Assembly: GCF_900236475.1 (NCBI RefSeq)
Contig: NZ_LT963352.1
Location: 6,142,001 to 6,206,000, forward strand
Direction of reading: 5' to 3'
Length of the DNA: 64,000 nt
DNA from: Streptomyces chartreusis NRRL 3882
GTDB taxonomy: Bacteria > Actinomycetota > Actinomycetes > Streptomycetales > Streptomycetaceae
Shown: piece after piece, positions 33,137-43,067 of the stretch
How the letters are laid out: the number at the start of each line of letters is the position of its first letter
Position numbering within the stretch: position 1 is the first letter of the stretch
Position numbers and translations under genes: made by a program
Notes under the pieces: model-generated
What the model saw: the letters and a program-made list of their open reading frames with translations, nothing else
Told to the model about the DNA's origin: nothing
Database searches by the model: none

Positions 33137-34414
33137 ATGGCAGGCACCTCACAAACCCCCCCGGCCTACGACCCGACGTCGGTCGACCGCTGGGCCCCGG
33201 AACCAGACAAGCGCCCCGGCCGCACCGCCTTCCAGCGCGACCGGGCCCGAGTCCTGCACAGCGCCGCCCTGAGAAGACTCGCCGGCAAAACCCAAGTGGT
33301 GACGCCCGGCACCATGGGCCCGGCCTGGGACGCCAGCCCCCGCACCCGCCTCACCCACTCCCTCGAATGCGCCCAGGTCGGCCGCGAGCTGGGCGCGGCC
33401 CTCGGCTGTGACCCGGACCTCGTGGAAGCCGCCTGCCTCTCCCACGACCTCGGCCACCCCCCCTTCGGCCACAACGGCGAACAGGCCCTCAACGAGTTCG
33501 CGGCGGACTGCGGCGGCTTCGAGGGCAACGCCCAGTCCCTCAGGCTCCTCACCCGCATCGAGCCCAAACGGTTCACCCCCGAAGGCTCCGTCGGCCTCAA
33601 CCTCACCCGCGCCGCCCTCGACGCCGCCACCAAGTACCCCTGGCCCCGTGGCGCCCACCCCACCGACCCGGCGTCCCGCAAGTTCGGTGTCTACGAGGAC
33701 GACCGCCCGGTCTTCGACTGGGTCCGCAAGGACGCCCCCGGCACCCGCATCTGCTTCGAGGCGCAGGTCATGGACTGGTCCGACGACGTGGCCTACTCGG
33801 TGCACGACGTGGAGGACGGCCTGCACGCCGGCCACATCGACCCGAACTGCCTGCACGCGGAACCCGAACGGCAGGACGTCTTCCAGGTCGCCCGGGACCG
33901 GTACGTACCGGCGGACACCGACCCCGCCGAACTCGCCGAGGCCCTGGACCGGCTCCTCGCCCAGGAGTGGTGGCCGCACGGCTACGACGGCACCGCCGTC
34001 GCCCAGGCCCGGCTGAAGGATGCCACCAGCCAGCTCATCGGCCGCTTCTGCCTGGCCGCCGAGACCGCGACCCGCACCGCGTACGGCACCGGACGGCTCA
34101 CCCGGTACGCCGCCGAACTCGTCGTCCCGCGCGGGACCCGGATGGAGTGCGCCGTCCTCAAGGCCGTCGCCGACCTCTACGTCATGCAGCGCGCCGAGCA
34201 GGAACGCCTGCGCGCCGACCAGCGCGTCGTCGTCGCCGAACTGGCCGAGGCGCTCACCGCCCGCGCCCCGGACGGCCTGGACCCGCAGTTCCGCGCGCTG
34301 TTCGACCGGGCGCCGGACGACCGGGCCCGCAAACGGGTGATCGTCGACCAGATCGCCTCCCTCACCGACACCTCCGCCCGTTCGCTTCACGCCCGTCTGA
34401 CGGGGCACGCATGA
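33137..34414 (+). CDS. dgt: Deoxyguanosinetriphosphate triphosphohydrolase-like protein
   Basis: HD-domain dNTP triphosphohydrolase, 425 aa. The metal-binding HD pattern is clear: His74 (RLTHSLECAQVGREL), His103-Asp104 (SHDLGHPPFGHNGE) and a later Asp in MDWSDDVAYSVHDVEDG. The N-terminal segment RTAFQRDRARVLHSAALRRL, which orders the nucleotide site, is conserved. It would hydrolyse dNTPs to deoxynucleosides and triphosphate, helping control dNTP pools. The gene lies upstream of dnaG in the same direction, consistent with a replication-linked cluster. Confidence 0.92.
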   Translation: MAGTSQTPPAYDPTSVDRWAPEPDKRPGRTAFQRDRARVLHSAALRRLAGKTQVVTPGTMGPAWDASPRTRLTHSLECAQVGRELGAALGCDPDLVEAACLSHDLGHPPFGHNGEQALNEFAADCGGFEGNAQSLRLLTRIEPKRFTPEGSVGLNLTRAALDAATKYPWPRGAHPTDPASRKFGVYEDDRPVFDWVRKDAPGTRICFEAQVMDWSDDVAYSVHDVEDGLHAGHIDPNCLHAEPERQDVFQVARDRYVPADTDPAELAEALDRLLAQEWWPHGYDGTAVAQARLKDATSQLIGRFCLAAETATRTAYGTGRLTRYAAELVVPRGTRMECAVLKAVADLYVMQRAEQERLRADQRVVVAELAEALTARAPDGLDPQFRALFDRAPDDRARKRVIVDQIASLTDTSARSLHARLTGHA

Positions 34415-34569
34415 AACTGGCGGGAAACAGCAGACGGCACACGGGAAACAGGGGAGCCCGGCACGCCCGATCGTGACCCTCCGTGGCCTGATCGGGTCAC
34501 TCCCCCTTCCCGCATCACGCTCCGTGCGGGACGCTCGCAAGTGGCGACACCCTTACGAGGAGGCACCAA

Positions 34570-35835
34570 GTGGTCGACGCGGATCAGACATTCATCATCG
34601 TCGGAGGCGGACTCGCCGGCGCCAAGGCGGCCGAGACGCTCCGGGCGGAGGGCTTCACCGGCCGGGTGATACTGATCTGCGACGAACGTGACCACCCCTA
34701 CGAGCGTCCGCCGCTGTCCAAGGGCTACCTCCTCGGCAAGGAGGAACGCGACAGCGTCTTCGTGCACGAGCCCGCCTGGTACGCGGCGAACGACATCGAG
34801 CTGCACCTCGGCCAGACCGTCGACGCGATCGACCGTGCGGCCAAGACCGTCCGCTTCGGCGAGGACGGCACCGTCGTCCGCTACGACAAGCTGCTCCTGG
34901 CGACCGGCGCCGAGCCCCGCCGCCTCGACATCCCGGGCACGGACCTGGCCGGCGTCCACCACCTGCGCCGGCTCGCGCACGCCGAGCGGCTCAAGCACGT
35001 ACTGACCAATCTCGGGCGGGACAACGGCCACCTCGTGATCGCGGGCGCCGGCTGGATCGGCCTGGAGGTCGCGGCGGCGGCCCGCGAGTACGGCGCGGAG
35101 GTCACCGTGGTCCACCGCGGGCCGACCCCGCTGCACCACGTCCTCGGCCCCGAGCTCGGCCAGCTCTTCGCCGACCTGCACCGCGACCACGGCGTCCGCT
35201 TCCACTTCGGCAGCCGGCTCACCGAGATCGTCGGCCAGGACGGCATGGTCCTCGCGGCCCGCACGGACGACGGCGAGGAACACCCGGCGCACGACGTCCT
35301 GGCCGCGATCGGCGCGGCCCCGCGGGTCGCCCTCGCCGAGGCGGCCGGGCTGGAGATCGCCGACCGGGCGCGCGGCGGCGGCGTCGTGGTCGACGAGCGG
35401 CTGCGCACCTCCGACCCCGACATCTACGCGGCCGGCGACGTGGCCTCCTTCCACCACACCCTCTTCGAGACCAGCCTGCGGGTGGAGCACTGGGCCAACG
35501 CGCTGAACGGCGGCCCGGCGGCGGCCCGCTGCATGCTCGGCCGGGACGTGACGTACGACCGGGTTCCCTACTTCTTCTCCGACCAGTACGACCTCGGCAT
35601 GGAGTACTCCGGCTGGGCGCCCCCGGGGACGTACGATCAGGTGGTGATCCGGGGGGACGCGAGCCGGCGCGAGTTCATCGCCTTCTGGGTGAAGGAGGGC
35701 CGGGTGCTGGCCGGGATGAACGTGAACGTGTGGGATGTCACAGACAAGATCCAGCAGCTGATCCGGTCGAAGGCCCGGGTGAGCACGGAGGCACTGGCGG
35801 ACCCGCACGCACCGCTGGACAGCCTCGCCTCCTAG
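34570..35835 (+). CDS. FAD-dependent ferredoxin reductase-type oxidoreductase
   Basis: 421 aa flavoprotein of the putidaredoxin/rubredoxin reductase class. The FAD motif FIIVGGGLAGAKAAETL is at 8-24, ERPPLSKGYL near 49-58, and the NAD motif VIAGAGWIGLEVAAAA near 156. The FAD-closing motif DIYAAGDVASFHH is near 285, with the C-terminal reductase domain from about 325. It would reduce a ferredoxin for P450s or other oxygenases, but none is adjacent. GAGGAGG lies 7 bases before the GTG at 34570, which fixes the start. It sits between dgt and dnaG. Confidence 0.9.
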   Translation: MVDADQTFIIVGGGLAGAKAAETLRAEGFTGRVILICDERDHPYERPPLSKGYLLGKEERDSVFVHEPAWYAANDIELHLGQTVDAIDRAAKTVRFGEDGTVVRYDKLLLATGAEPRRLDIPGTDLAGVHHLRRLAHAERLKHVLTNLGRDNGHLVIAGAGWIGLEVAAAAREYGAEVTVVHRGPTPLHHVLGPELGQLFADLHRDHGVRFHFGSRLTEIVGQDGMVLAARTDDGEEHPAHDVLAAIGAAPRVALAEAAGLEIADRARGGGVVVDERLRTSDPDIYAAGDVASFHHTLFETSLRVEHWANALNGGPAAARCMLGRDVTYDRVPYFFSDQYDLGMEYSGWAPPGTYDQVVIRGDASRREFIAFWVKEGRVLAGMNVNVWDVTDKIQQLIRSKARVSTEALADPHAPLDSLAS

Positions 35836-35873
35836 CCGTCGGGAGTGTCGGTTCCGCCCCGTAGAATCGCTCC

Positions 35874-37796
35874 GTGGCTGGGCGGATCAACGACGAGGAC
35901 GTGAAGGCGGTACGGGACGCGGTCCCGATCGACGCCGTGGTGTCCGAGTACCTCCAGCTGCGGGGCGCGGGCGGCGGCAACCTCAAGGGTCTCTGCCCGT
36001 TCCACGACGAGAAGTCACCGTCCTTCCAGGTCAGCCCGAGCAAGGGACTGTTCCACTGCTTCGGCTGCCAGGAGGGCGGCGACACCATCACGTTCGTGAT
36101 GAAGATCGACCACCTCTCCTTCTCGGAGGCGGTCGAGCGCCTGGCCGGCCAGGCGGGCATCACCCTGCGCTACGAGGAGGGCGGGTACAACCCCTCCCAC
36201 CAGCGCGGCGAACGCATCCGCCTGGTCGAGGCCCACAAGATCGCGGCCGAGTGGTACGCGGAACAGCTCGCGACCTCCCCCGAGGCCGACACCGGCCGGG
36301 TCTTCCTCGCCGAGCGCGGTTTCGACCAGGCCGCCGCCGTCCACTTCGGCGTCGGCTACAGCCCCCAGGGCTGGGACCACCTCACGCGTTACCTGCGCGG
36401 CAAGGGCTTCACGGACAAGGAACTCATCCTCTCCGGCCTCGCCCAGGAGGGCCGCCGCGGCCCCATCGACCGGTTCCGCGGCCGCCTGATGTGGCCCATC
36501 CGCGACATCGGCGGCGACGTCGTCGGCTTCGGCGCCCGCAAGCTGTACGAGGCGGACAACGGCCCCAAGTACCTCAACACTCCCGACACGGCGATCTACC
36601 GGAAGTCCCAGGTCCTCTACGGCATCGACCTGGCGAAGAAGGAGATCGCGAAGACGAGCCGCGCGGTGGTCGTCGAGGGCTACACGGACGTGATGGCCTG
36701 CCACCTGGCCGGGGTGACGACCGCCATCGCCACCTGCGGCACGGCCTTCGGCGGCGACCACATCAAGATCCTCCGCCGCCTGCTGATGGACAACGGCTCG
36801 GCCCGCGTCATCTTCACCTTCGACGGCGACGCCGCCGGCCAGAAGGCCGCCCTGCGCGCGTTCGAGGACGACCAGAAGTTCGCCGCCGAGACGTACATCG
36901 CCATCGCCCCCGACGGCATGGACCCCTGTGACCTGCGCCTGGCCAAGGGCGACGAGGCAGTGGCGGACCTGGTCGAACCCCGCACCCCGCTCTTCGAGTT
37001 CGCCCTCCGCCAGATCGTGAGCCGCTACGACCTCGACACCCCGGCCGGCCGCGCCGCCGCCCTGGACGAGGCCGCTCCGATCGTCGCCCGCATCAAGAAC
37101 AGCGGCGCCCAGCACGAGGTCGCCGTCCAGCTCGCCGGCATGCTCGGCATCCTCGACACCCAGTTCGTGGTCAAGCGCGTGGCCCAGCTGGCCCGCTGGG
37201 CCCGCGACCGCGGCGGCAAGGGCCCGGCCCCGGACCGGCACCAGCACGGGTCACAGCAGTACGCCGCCGCCCAGCCGTCCGCCGCCCCCCGCGGCCCGGC
37301 CCTCAACCTGCGCAACCCCGTCTACGCCACCGAACGCGAACTGCTCAAACTCGCCCTCCAGCGCCCCGAGCTGGTCTCCCCGGCCTTCGACGCGTACGGC
37401 GTCGACGAGTTCACCGCCCCGCCCTACGCCGCCGTACGCCAGGCCATCCTGGACGCCGGCGGCGCCGAACTGGGCGTCGCGGACCCCCAGGACTACCTGG
37501 TGAAGGTCCGTGAGGCCGCCCCGGACGACGCGGTCCGCGCGATGGTGACGGAACTGGCCGTCGAGGCGATCCTGCTGCACAAGGGCGTGAAGGGCGTCGA
37601 CGAGACCTACGCGGGCGCCCAGTTGGTCACCGTCCGCCGCCGCGCCGTCGAACGCCGCATCCGCGACATCACGAGCCAGCTCACCCGCCTCGGCACCCAC
37701 GGCGACCCGGCCCAGCTGGCCGCCGTGCAGAACGAACTCTGGGTCCTCCAGCAGTACGACCAGGCCCTCCGGGAGCACGGCGCCGCCGCGCTCTGA
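35874..37796 (+). CDS. dnaG: DNA primase DnaG
   Basis: Synthesises RNA primers at the replication fork, 640 aa. The zinc-binding domain has Cys41, His44, Cys62 and Cys65 (CPFHDEK, HCFGC). The catalytic TOPRIM domain has Glu268 in VVEGYTDVMA and the DGDAAG motif at about 317. The C-terminal region (about 480-640) is the helicase-interacting domain. The GTG at 35874 is the only sensible start before GRINDEDVKAV. It is followed by a sigma-70 gene, echoing the dnaG-rpoD arrangement of many bacteria. Confidence 0.97.
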   Translation: MAGRINDEDVKAVRDAVPIDAVVSEYLQLRGAGGGNLKGLCPFHDEKSPSFQVSPSKGLFHCFGCQEGGDTITFVMKIDHLSFSEAVERLAGQAGITLRYEEGGYNPSHQRGERIRLVEAHKIAAEWYAEQLATSPEADTGRVFLAERGFDQAAAVHFGVGYSPQGWDHLTRYLRGKGFTDKELILSGLAQEGRRGPIDRFRGRLMWPIRDIGGDVVGFGARKLYEADNGPKYLNTPDTAIYRKSQVLYGIDLAKKEIAKTSRAVVVEGYTDVMACHLAGVTTAIATCGTAFGGDHIKILRRLLMDNGSARVIFTFDGDAAGQKAALRAFEDDQKFAAETYIAIAPDGMDPCDLRLAKGDEAVADLVEPRTPLFEFALRQIVSRYDLDTPAGRAAALDEAAPIVARIKNSGAQHEVAVQLAGMLGILDTQFVVKRVAQLARWARDRGGKGPAPDRHQHGSQQYAAAQPSAAPRGPALNLRNPVYATERELLKLALQRPELVSPAFDAYGVDEFTAPPYAAVRQAILDAGGAELGVADPQDYLVKVREAAPDDAVRAMVTELAVEAILLHKGVKGVDETYAGAQLVTVRRRAVERRIRDITSQLTRLGTHGDPAQLAAVQNELWVLQQYDQALREHGAAAL

Positions 37797-37846
37797 GGTC
37801 ACCGCGCGGTCACGGACCGGAAGCAAAAAGTCATCGCACGCCCCTC

Positions 37847-39175
37847 GTGGCGAGGATGTGTCTTACCCCACACTGGGTTCCGGTGCCTGAGTCCTCGGAG
37901 CGCGGCCGATCCGTCCCCGACGGGTCCCAGACCCCCGCGGTTCCGCTCATCGCGTACGGGACGGACAGCGGCGAGGCCGCCGACTCCGCCCCCGAAGTAC
38001 CGCTGCCGCCCTCCTTGGCAGCGATCATCCTGGAGGTCGCCCCCGTGCAGACCCAGACCCTCACCCAGACCGACGCCAGCGGTGCCGTCGGCGTCGACGG
38101 CAGCGCACCGGACGCGGAGGACGACGTCCTCCCCGCGGTCCCGGCGCAGAGCCGCGTCGTGCTCCGCCCCGAGACGGAACCGGAGGAGCCGCCCGCCGAG
38201 GCCATCGAGACGGCCGAGGCTCCCGAGGCCGTCGAACCGCCACCGGCCCGCCCCGACACCGGTGGCCCCTCCTCCGACCTGTTCCGCCAGTACCTGCGGG
38301 AGATCGGCCGCATCCCCCTGCTGACCGCCGCCGAGGAGGTCGAACTCGCCCGCCGCGTCGAGGCCGGCCTGTTCGCCGAGGAGAAGCTGCGACTCGCCCC
38401 CGACCTGGACAGCCAGCTGGCGCTGGACCTCGACCGCCTCGTCGTCATGGGCCGGATGGCCAAGCGCCGCCTCATCGAGGCCAACCTGCGCCTGGTCGTC
38501 TCCGTCGCCAAGCGCTACGTCGGGCGCGGCCTGACCATGCTCGACCTCGTCCAGGAGGGCAACCTGGGGCTCATCCGGGCCGTCGAGAAGTTCGACTACG
38601 CCCGCGGCTACAAGTTCTCCACCTACGCCACCTGGTGGATCCGCCAGGCCATGTCCCGCGCCCTGGCCGACCAGGCCCGCACCATCCGCGTCCCCGTGCA
38701 CGTCGTGGAGCTCATCAACCGGGTCGTCCGCGTCCAGCGCCGCATGCTCCAGGAGCGGGGGTACGAGCCGACACCGGAAGAGGTCGCCGCCCACCTCGAC
38801 CTGCCCCCGGAGCGCGTCAGCGAAGTGCTGCGCCTCGCCCAGGAGCCGGTGTCGTTGCACGCGCCCGTGGGCGAGGAGGACGACGTCGCCCTCGGCGACC
38901 TGATCGAGGACGGCGACGCCACCAGCCCCGTCGAATCCGCCGCGTTCCTCCTGCTCAAGGAGCATCTGGAAGCGGTCCTGTCGACCCTGGGGGAGCGGGA
39001 GCGCAAGGTCGTCCAGCTCCGCTACGGCCTCGCCGACGGCCGCCCCCGCACGCTGGAGGAGATCGGCCGCATCTTCGGCGTCACCAGGGAACGCATACGG
39101 CAGATCGAGTCGAAGACCCTGAACAAGCTCCGCGACCACGCCTTCGCGGACCAGCTGAGGGGTTATCTGGACTGA
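37847..39175 (+). CDS. hrdA: RNA polymerase principal-type sigma factor, HrdA-like
   Basis: Sigma-70 of the HrdA-HrdD group, 442 aa. An acidic, poorly conserved N-terminus (about 1-150) precedes region 1.2 (SSDLFRQYLREIGRIPLLTA). Region 2 (about 205-275) includes RLIEANLRLVVSVAKRYVG, the -10-binding segment and STYATWWIRQAMSRAL; region 3 and region 4 (TLEEIGRIFGVTRERIRQIE) follow. The position next to dnaG matches S. coelicolor hrdA (SCO2465), which is dispensable, in contrast to the essential hrdB elsewhere. The exact start is uncertain: ATG 37847 or 37856, or GTG 37883, remain possible, since the N-terminus carries no conserved feature. Confidence 0.88.
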   Translation: MARMCLTPHWVPVPESSERGRSVPDGSQTPAVPLIAYGTDSGEAADSAPEVPLPPSLAAIILEVAPVQTQTLTQTDASGAVGVDGSAPDAEDDVLPAVPAQSRVVLRPETEPEEPPAEAIETAEAPEAVEPPPARPDTGGPSSDLFRQYLREIGRIPLLTAAEEVELARRVEAGLFAEEKLRLAPDLDSQLALDLDRLVVMGRMAKRRLIEANLRLVVSVAKRYVGRGLTMLDLVQEGNLGLIRAVEKFDYARGYKFSTYATWWIRQAMSRALADQARTIRVPVHVVELINRVVRVQRRMLQERGYEPTPEEVAAHLDLPPERVSEVLRLAQEPVSLHAPVGEEDDVALGDLIEDGDATSPVESAAFLLLKEHLEAVLSTLGERERKVVQLRYGLADGRPRTLEEIGRIFGVTRERIRQIESKTLNKLRDHAFADQLRGYLD

Positions 39176-39199
39176 TGCCGCCCGCGGGCCGGCGGGGGT

Positions 39200-39300
39200 C
39201 GTTCGCGCAGTTCCCCGCGCCCCTCGGGGGCGTTCAGCTGACGCCCGTCAGGGGCGCGGGGCTGTATCGATGTGCGGCTCCGCCGCGTGGGACGCGACCA
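39200..39300. repeat. Compound Streptomyces intergenic repeat, copy 2
   Basis: Between the sigma gene and the convergent ABC gene. It joins two elements: CGCGCAGTTCCCCGCGCCCC (also present at about 44610) at the left, and the GGCGCGGGGCTGTATCGATG unit with core GCGGCTCCGCCGCGTGGG at 39252-39300, matching the copy at 33.0 kb. The GCGCCCC/GGGGCGC parts can pair and may terminate transcription from both sides. Confidence 0.75.
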
Positions 39301-39302
39301 GC

Positions 39303-41231
39303 TCAGTCGACCTCTGCCGCCGCCTGCGCGAACTGCGCCTTGTACAGCCGGGCGTAGGCCCCGCCCGCCGCCAGCAGCTCCTCGTGTCCGCCCTGCTCCA
39401 CGATCGCCCCGTTCTCCATCACCAGAATCGTGTCCGCGTCCCGGATCGTCGACAGCCGGTGTGCGATGACGAACGAGGTGCGTCCGTGCGCGAGTTTGGC
39501 CATCGCCTTCTGGATGAGTACCTCGGTGCGGGTGTCGACCGAGCTGGTGGCCTCGTCGAGCACCAGGATCACCGGGTCGGACAGAAACGCCCGGGCGATG
39601 GTGATCAGCTGCTTCTCACCCGCGCTGACCCCCGCCCCCTCGTCGTCGATCACCGTGTCGTACCCGTCCGGCAGCGTACGGATGAACCGGTCCGCGTGCG
39701 CGGCCCGGGCCGCCTCCTCGATCTCCCCCCGCGTCACGTCCCGCGCGGCCCCGTACGCGATGTTCTCCGCGATGGTGCCGCCGAACAGCCAGGTGTCCTG
39801 GAGCACCATGCCGATCCCGGCGCGCAGTTCGTCCCGGGACATCCGCGCGATGTCGACCCCGTCGAGGGTGATACGCCCGCCGGTGACGTCGTAGAACCGC
39901 ATCAAGAGGTTCACCAGCGTCGTCTTGCCGGCACCGGTCGGGCCGACGATGGCCACCGTCTGCCCGGGCTCGACCTTCAGCGACAGGTCCTCGATCAGCG
40001 GCTTGTCGGGGTCGTAGCGGAACGACACGTGCTCCAGCGCCACCTGCCCGCGCAGTTCCTCGGGCCGCACGCCCGGCACCGGGTCGGCGCCCTGCTCCTC
40101 CGCGTCCAGCAGTTCGAAGACCCGCTCGGCCGAGGCGACGCCCGACTGCACCAGGTTCGCCATGGACGCGACCTGCGTCAGCGGCATGGAGAACTGCCGC
40201 GAGTACTGGATGAAGGCCTGCACATCACCGATGGACAGCGAGCCAGTGGCGACCCGCAGCCCGCCGACGACCGCGACCAGCACGTAGTTGAGGTTCGACA
40301 CGAAGAACATCAGCGGCTGCATGACGCCGCTGTTGAACTGCGCCCGGAACCCGGCCTCGTACAGCGCCTCGTTCTGCTCGGCGAACTGCCGCGCCGACTC
40401 CTCCTGCCGTCCGAACACCTTCACGAGCGCGTGCCCGGTGTACATCTCCTCGATGTGCGCGTTCAGGGCGCCCGTCGAGCGCCACTGCTGCACGAAGTGC
40501 GGCTGCGACCGCTTGCCCACGCGCGTGGCGATGACGAACGACAGCGGCACCGTCACCAGCGCGACCAGCGCCAGGATCCACGAGACGTAGAACATCATGG
40601 CGAGCACGCCGATGATGGTCAGCACCGAGTTGATGAGCTGCCCCATCGACTGCTGGAGCGTCTGCCCGATGTTGTCGATGTCGTTCGTCGCCCGGGACAG
40701 CACCTCGCCGCGCTGGCGCTTGTCGAAGTACGACAGCGGCAGCCGCGACAGCTTCGTCTGCACGTCCTCGCGCATCCGGAACATGGTGTGGTTCACGGCC
40801 CGGTTCACCAGCCGCGTCGCCACCGCCATCAGCAGCCCGGCCACCGTGAACACGCCCAGCGCGAGCAGCAGCACGTGCCCGACGGCGGTGAAGTCGATGC
40901 CCTCGCCCGGGGTGAAGTCGGTGCTGCGCAGCATGTCGGCGACGTCACCGTCCCCGCGCTGCCGCATCTGGTCGAGCACCTGCTCCTTGCTCGCCCCCTC
41001 CGGCATCCCCCGCCCGACGATGCCCGCGAAGACCAGGTCGGTCGCCTTGCCGAGGATCTTCGGCCCGACGACGTTGAGGCCGACGCTGAGCACCACGCAC
41101 GCCAGCAGCACGACGATGGTGATGCGCTCCGGCCGGAACCGCGCGACGAGCCGTTTGCCCGACCCCTTGAAGTCCAGCGAGCGCTGGTCGGGGCCGCCCC
41201 CGGCCATCATCCGCCCCATGGGCCCCGCCAT
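39303..41231 (-). CDS. ABC exporter half-transporter with canonical catalytic Glu
   Basis: 642 aa fusion of a six-helix type-IV exporter domain (about 55-380) and an ATPase domain (about 400-640). Walker A is GPTGAGKTT, and Walker B with catalytic Glu is ILVLDEATSSVD. The signature is the variant VSAGEKQL rather than LSGGQ. The start at 41231 touches the stop of the next half-transporter (TGATG), so the two are co-translated and should form a heterodimer. The N-terminus carries a Met/Gly-rich stretch before the first helix, common for the second subunit of such pairs. Multidrug or lipid export is likely; substrate unknown. Confidence 0.92.
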   Translation of the reverse strand: MAGPMGRMMAGGGPDQRSLDFKGSGKRLVARFRPERITIVVLLACVVLSVGLNVVGPKILGKATDLVFAGIVGRGMPEGASKEQVLDQMRQRGDGDVADMLRSTDFTPGEGIDFTAVGHVLLLALGVFTVAGLLMAVATRLVNRAVNHTMFRMREDVQTKLSRLPLSYFDKRQRGEVLSRATNDIDNIGQTLQQSMGQLINSVLTIIGVLAMMFYVSWILALVALVTVPLSFVIATRVGKRSQPHFVQQWRSTGALNAHIEEMYTGHALVKVFGRQEESARQFAEQNEALYEAGFRAQFNSGVMQPLMFFVSNLNYVLVAVVGGLRVATGSLSIGDVQAFIQYSRQFSMPLTQVASMANLVQSGVASAERVFELLDAEEQGADPVPGVRPEELRGQVALEHVSFRYDPDKPLIEDLSLKVEPGQTVAIVGPTGAGKTTLVNLLMRFYDVTGGRITLDGVDIARMSRDELRAGIGMVLQDTWLFGGTIAENIAYGAARDVTRGEIEEAARAAHADRFIRTLPDGYDTVIDDEGAGVSAGEKQLITIARAFLSDPVILVLDEATSSVDTRTEVLIQKAMAKLAHGRTSFVIAHRLSTIRDADTILVMENGAIVEQGGHEELLAAGGAYARLYKAQFAQAAAEVD

Positions 41232-42964
41232 CAGGCAGCCTCCGCTTCCGTGAGCTGGGAGAGCACGATCTCCCGGTAGGTCTCGTTGTCCGCCATCAGC
41301 TCGTGGTGCCGGCCGGTGCCGACGACCCGGCCCTCGTCGAGGACGACGATCCGGTCGGCGTCCCGGATGGTCGCCACCCGCTGGGCGACGATCACCACGG
41401 TCGCCTCCGCGGTCTCCTGCGCGAGCGCGGCGCGCAGGGCGGCGTCCGTGGCGTAGTCGAGGGCGGAGAAGGAGTCGTCGAAGAGGTAGATCTCCGGCCG
41501 CTGCACGAGCGTCCGGGCGATCGCGAGCCGCTGCCGCTGACCGCCCGAGACGTTCGTCCCGCCCTGCGCGATCGGCGCGTCGAGCCCGCCCTCCAGCCGC
41601 TGGACGAACTCCTTGGCCTGCGCCACCTCCAGCGCGTGCCACAGCTCCTCGTCGGTGGCGTCCGGATTGCCGTAGCGCAGGTTGGTCGCGACCGTGCCCG
41701 CGAACAGATACGGCTTCTGGGGCACCAGCCCGACGGTCTTCGCGAGCAGCTCCGGATCGATCTCCGCCGCCTCGACACCGTCCACGAGCACCTGCCCCTC
41801 GGTCGCGTCGAACAGCCGCGGGACCAGCCCGAGCAGCGTGGACTTGCCGCTGCCGGTCGAGCCGATGACGGCGGTCGTCTCGCCCGGCCGGGCCACCAGG
41901 TCCACGGCCCGCAGCACCGGCTCCTCGGCACCCGGGTAGCGGAAGCCCGCCCCGCGGAGCTCCAGATGCCCGTGCCGCCGCAGCTCCCGCACGGGCGCGG
42001 ACGGCGGCACGACGCTCGACGAGGTGTCCAGCACCTCCTGGATGCGCTCCGCACACACCTCCGCGCGCGGCACCATCATGAACATGAAGGTGGCCATCAT
42101 CACGGACATGACGATCTGCATCAGATAGGCGAGGAACGCCGTCAGGTCACCGATCTGCATCCCGCCGCTGTCGATCCGGTGCGCGCCGAACCACACCACG
42201 GCGATGGACGACATGTTCACCACCGTCATGACGATCGGGAACATCAGCGCGAGCAGGTTGCCGGTGCCCAGCGCGAAGTCGGTGAGATCGGTGTTGGCCT
42301 TCCGGAAGCGCTGCTGCTCGTACTCGTCCCGGACGAAGGCCCGGATGACGCGGTTGCCGGTGATCTGCTCGCGCAGCACCCGGTTCACCGTGTCCAGCCG
42401 CTCCTGCATGGCCCGGAACAGCGGCCGCAGCCGCCGCACGATCAGCGTCACGCAGATGCCCAGCACCGGCACGACCGCCACCAGCACCCCGGACAGCGGC
42501 ACGTCCAGCCCGAGCGCCAGCACGATGCCGCCCACGCACATGATCGGCGCCGACACCATCAGTGTGAACGTCATCAGCACCAGCATCTGCACCTGCTGGA
42601 CGTCGTTCGTCGTGCGGGTGATCAGCGAGGGGGCCCCGAAGTGACCCACCTCACGCGCGGAGAACGACTGCACCCGGTCGAACACGGCGGCCCGCACGTC
42701 CCGCCCGAGCGCCGACGCCGTACGGGCGCCGTAGTACACGGCACCGATGTTGCACACGACCTGGACCAGCGACATGCCGATCATCAGGGCGCCGTAGCCG
42801 AGGATGTAGCCGGTGTCGCCGTTCACGACACCCCGGTCGATGATGTGCGCGTTCAGCGTGGGCAGGTAGAGCGTGGCGCAGGTCTGCAGGAACTGCAGCA
42901 GCACCAGCAGAGCGATGGGTCTCTTGTAGGGCCTGAGACAGGTCCGCAGGAGTCGTATGAGCAC
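41231..42964 (-). CDS. ABC exporter half-transporter with degenerate catalytic site
   Basis: 577 aa membrane-ATPase fusion and likely heterodimer partner of the gene downstream. Six helices span about 15-310. The ATPase domain has Walker A GSTGSGKST and canonical signature VSGGQRQRLAIAR, but Walker B ends YLFDDSFSALD. The catalytic Glu is replaced by Asp, as in the degenerate subunits of LmrCD, BmrCD and TM287/288. One composite ATP site would therefore be slow or non-hydrolytic. The GTG at 42964 follows GAGAGAAG; an upstream ATG adds 21 residues without helix or motif content. Confidence 0.92.
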   Translation of the reverse strand: MLIRLLRTCLRPYKRPIALLVLLQFLQTCATLYLPTLNAHIIDRGVVNGDTGYILGYGALMIGMSLVQVVCNIGAVYYGARTASALGRDVRAAVFDRVQSFSAREVGHFGAPSLITRTTNDVQQVQMLVLMTFTLMVSAPIMCVGGIVLALGLDVPLSGVLVAVVPVLGICVTLIVRRLRPLFRAMQERLDTVNRVLREQITGNRVIRAFVRDEYEQQRFRKANTDLTDFALGTGNLLALMFPIVMTVVNMSSIAVVWFGAHRIDSGGMQIGDLTAFLAYLMQIVMSVMMATFMFMMVPRAEVCAERIQEVLDTSSSVVPPSAPVRELRRHGHLELRGAGFRYPGAEEPVLRAVDLVARPGETTAVIGSTGSGKSTLLGLVPRLFDATEGQVLVDGVEAAEIDPELLAKTVGLVPQKPYLFAGTVATNLRYGNPDATDEELWHALEVAQAKEFVQRLEGGLDAPIAQGGTNVSGGQRQRLAIARTLVQRPEIYLFDDSFSALDYATDAALRAALAQETAEATVVIVAQRVATIRDADRIVVLDEGRVVGTGRHHELMADNETYREIVLSQLTEAEAA

Positions 42965-43067
42965 GCTGCTTCTCTCGGAGTGGGGTGACGGGGCGGTTGG
43001 TTGCCCGTGGCCCCTATCGTCGAACACTCCACCCGCGTTACCTCAACCGAATTAACCCAACAGGCGG

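Noticed and set aside
37847..37883. Assigning the sigma gene start exactly
   Set aside because: Three candidate starts are in frame with no decisive ribosome site, so the longest was kept and the doubt recorded.
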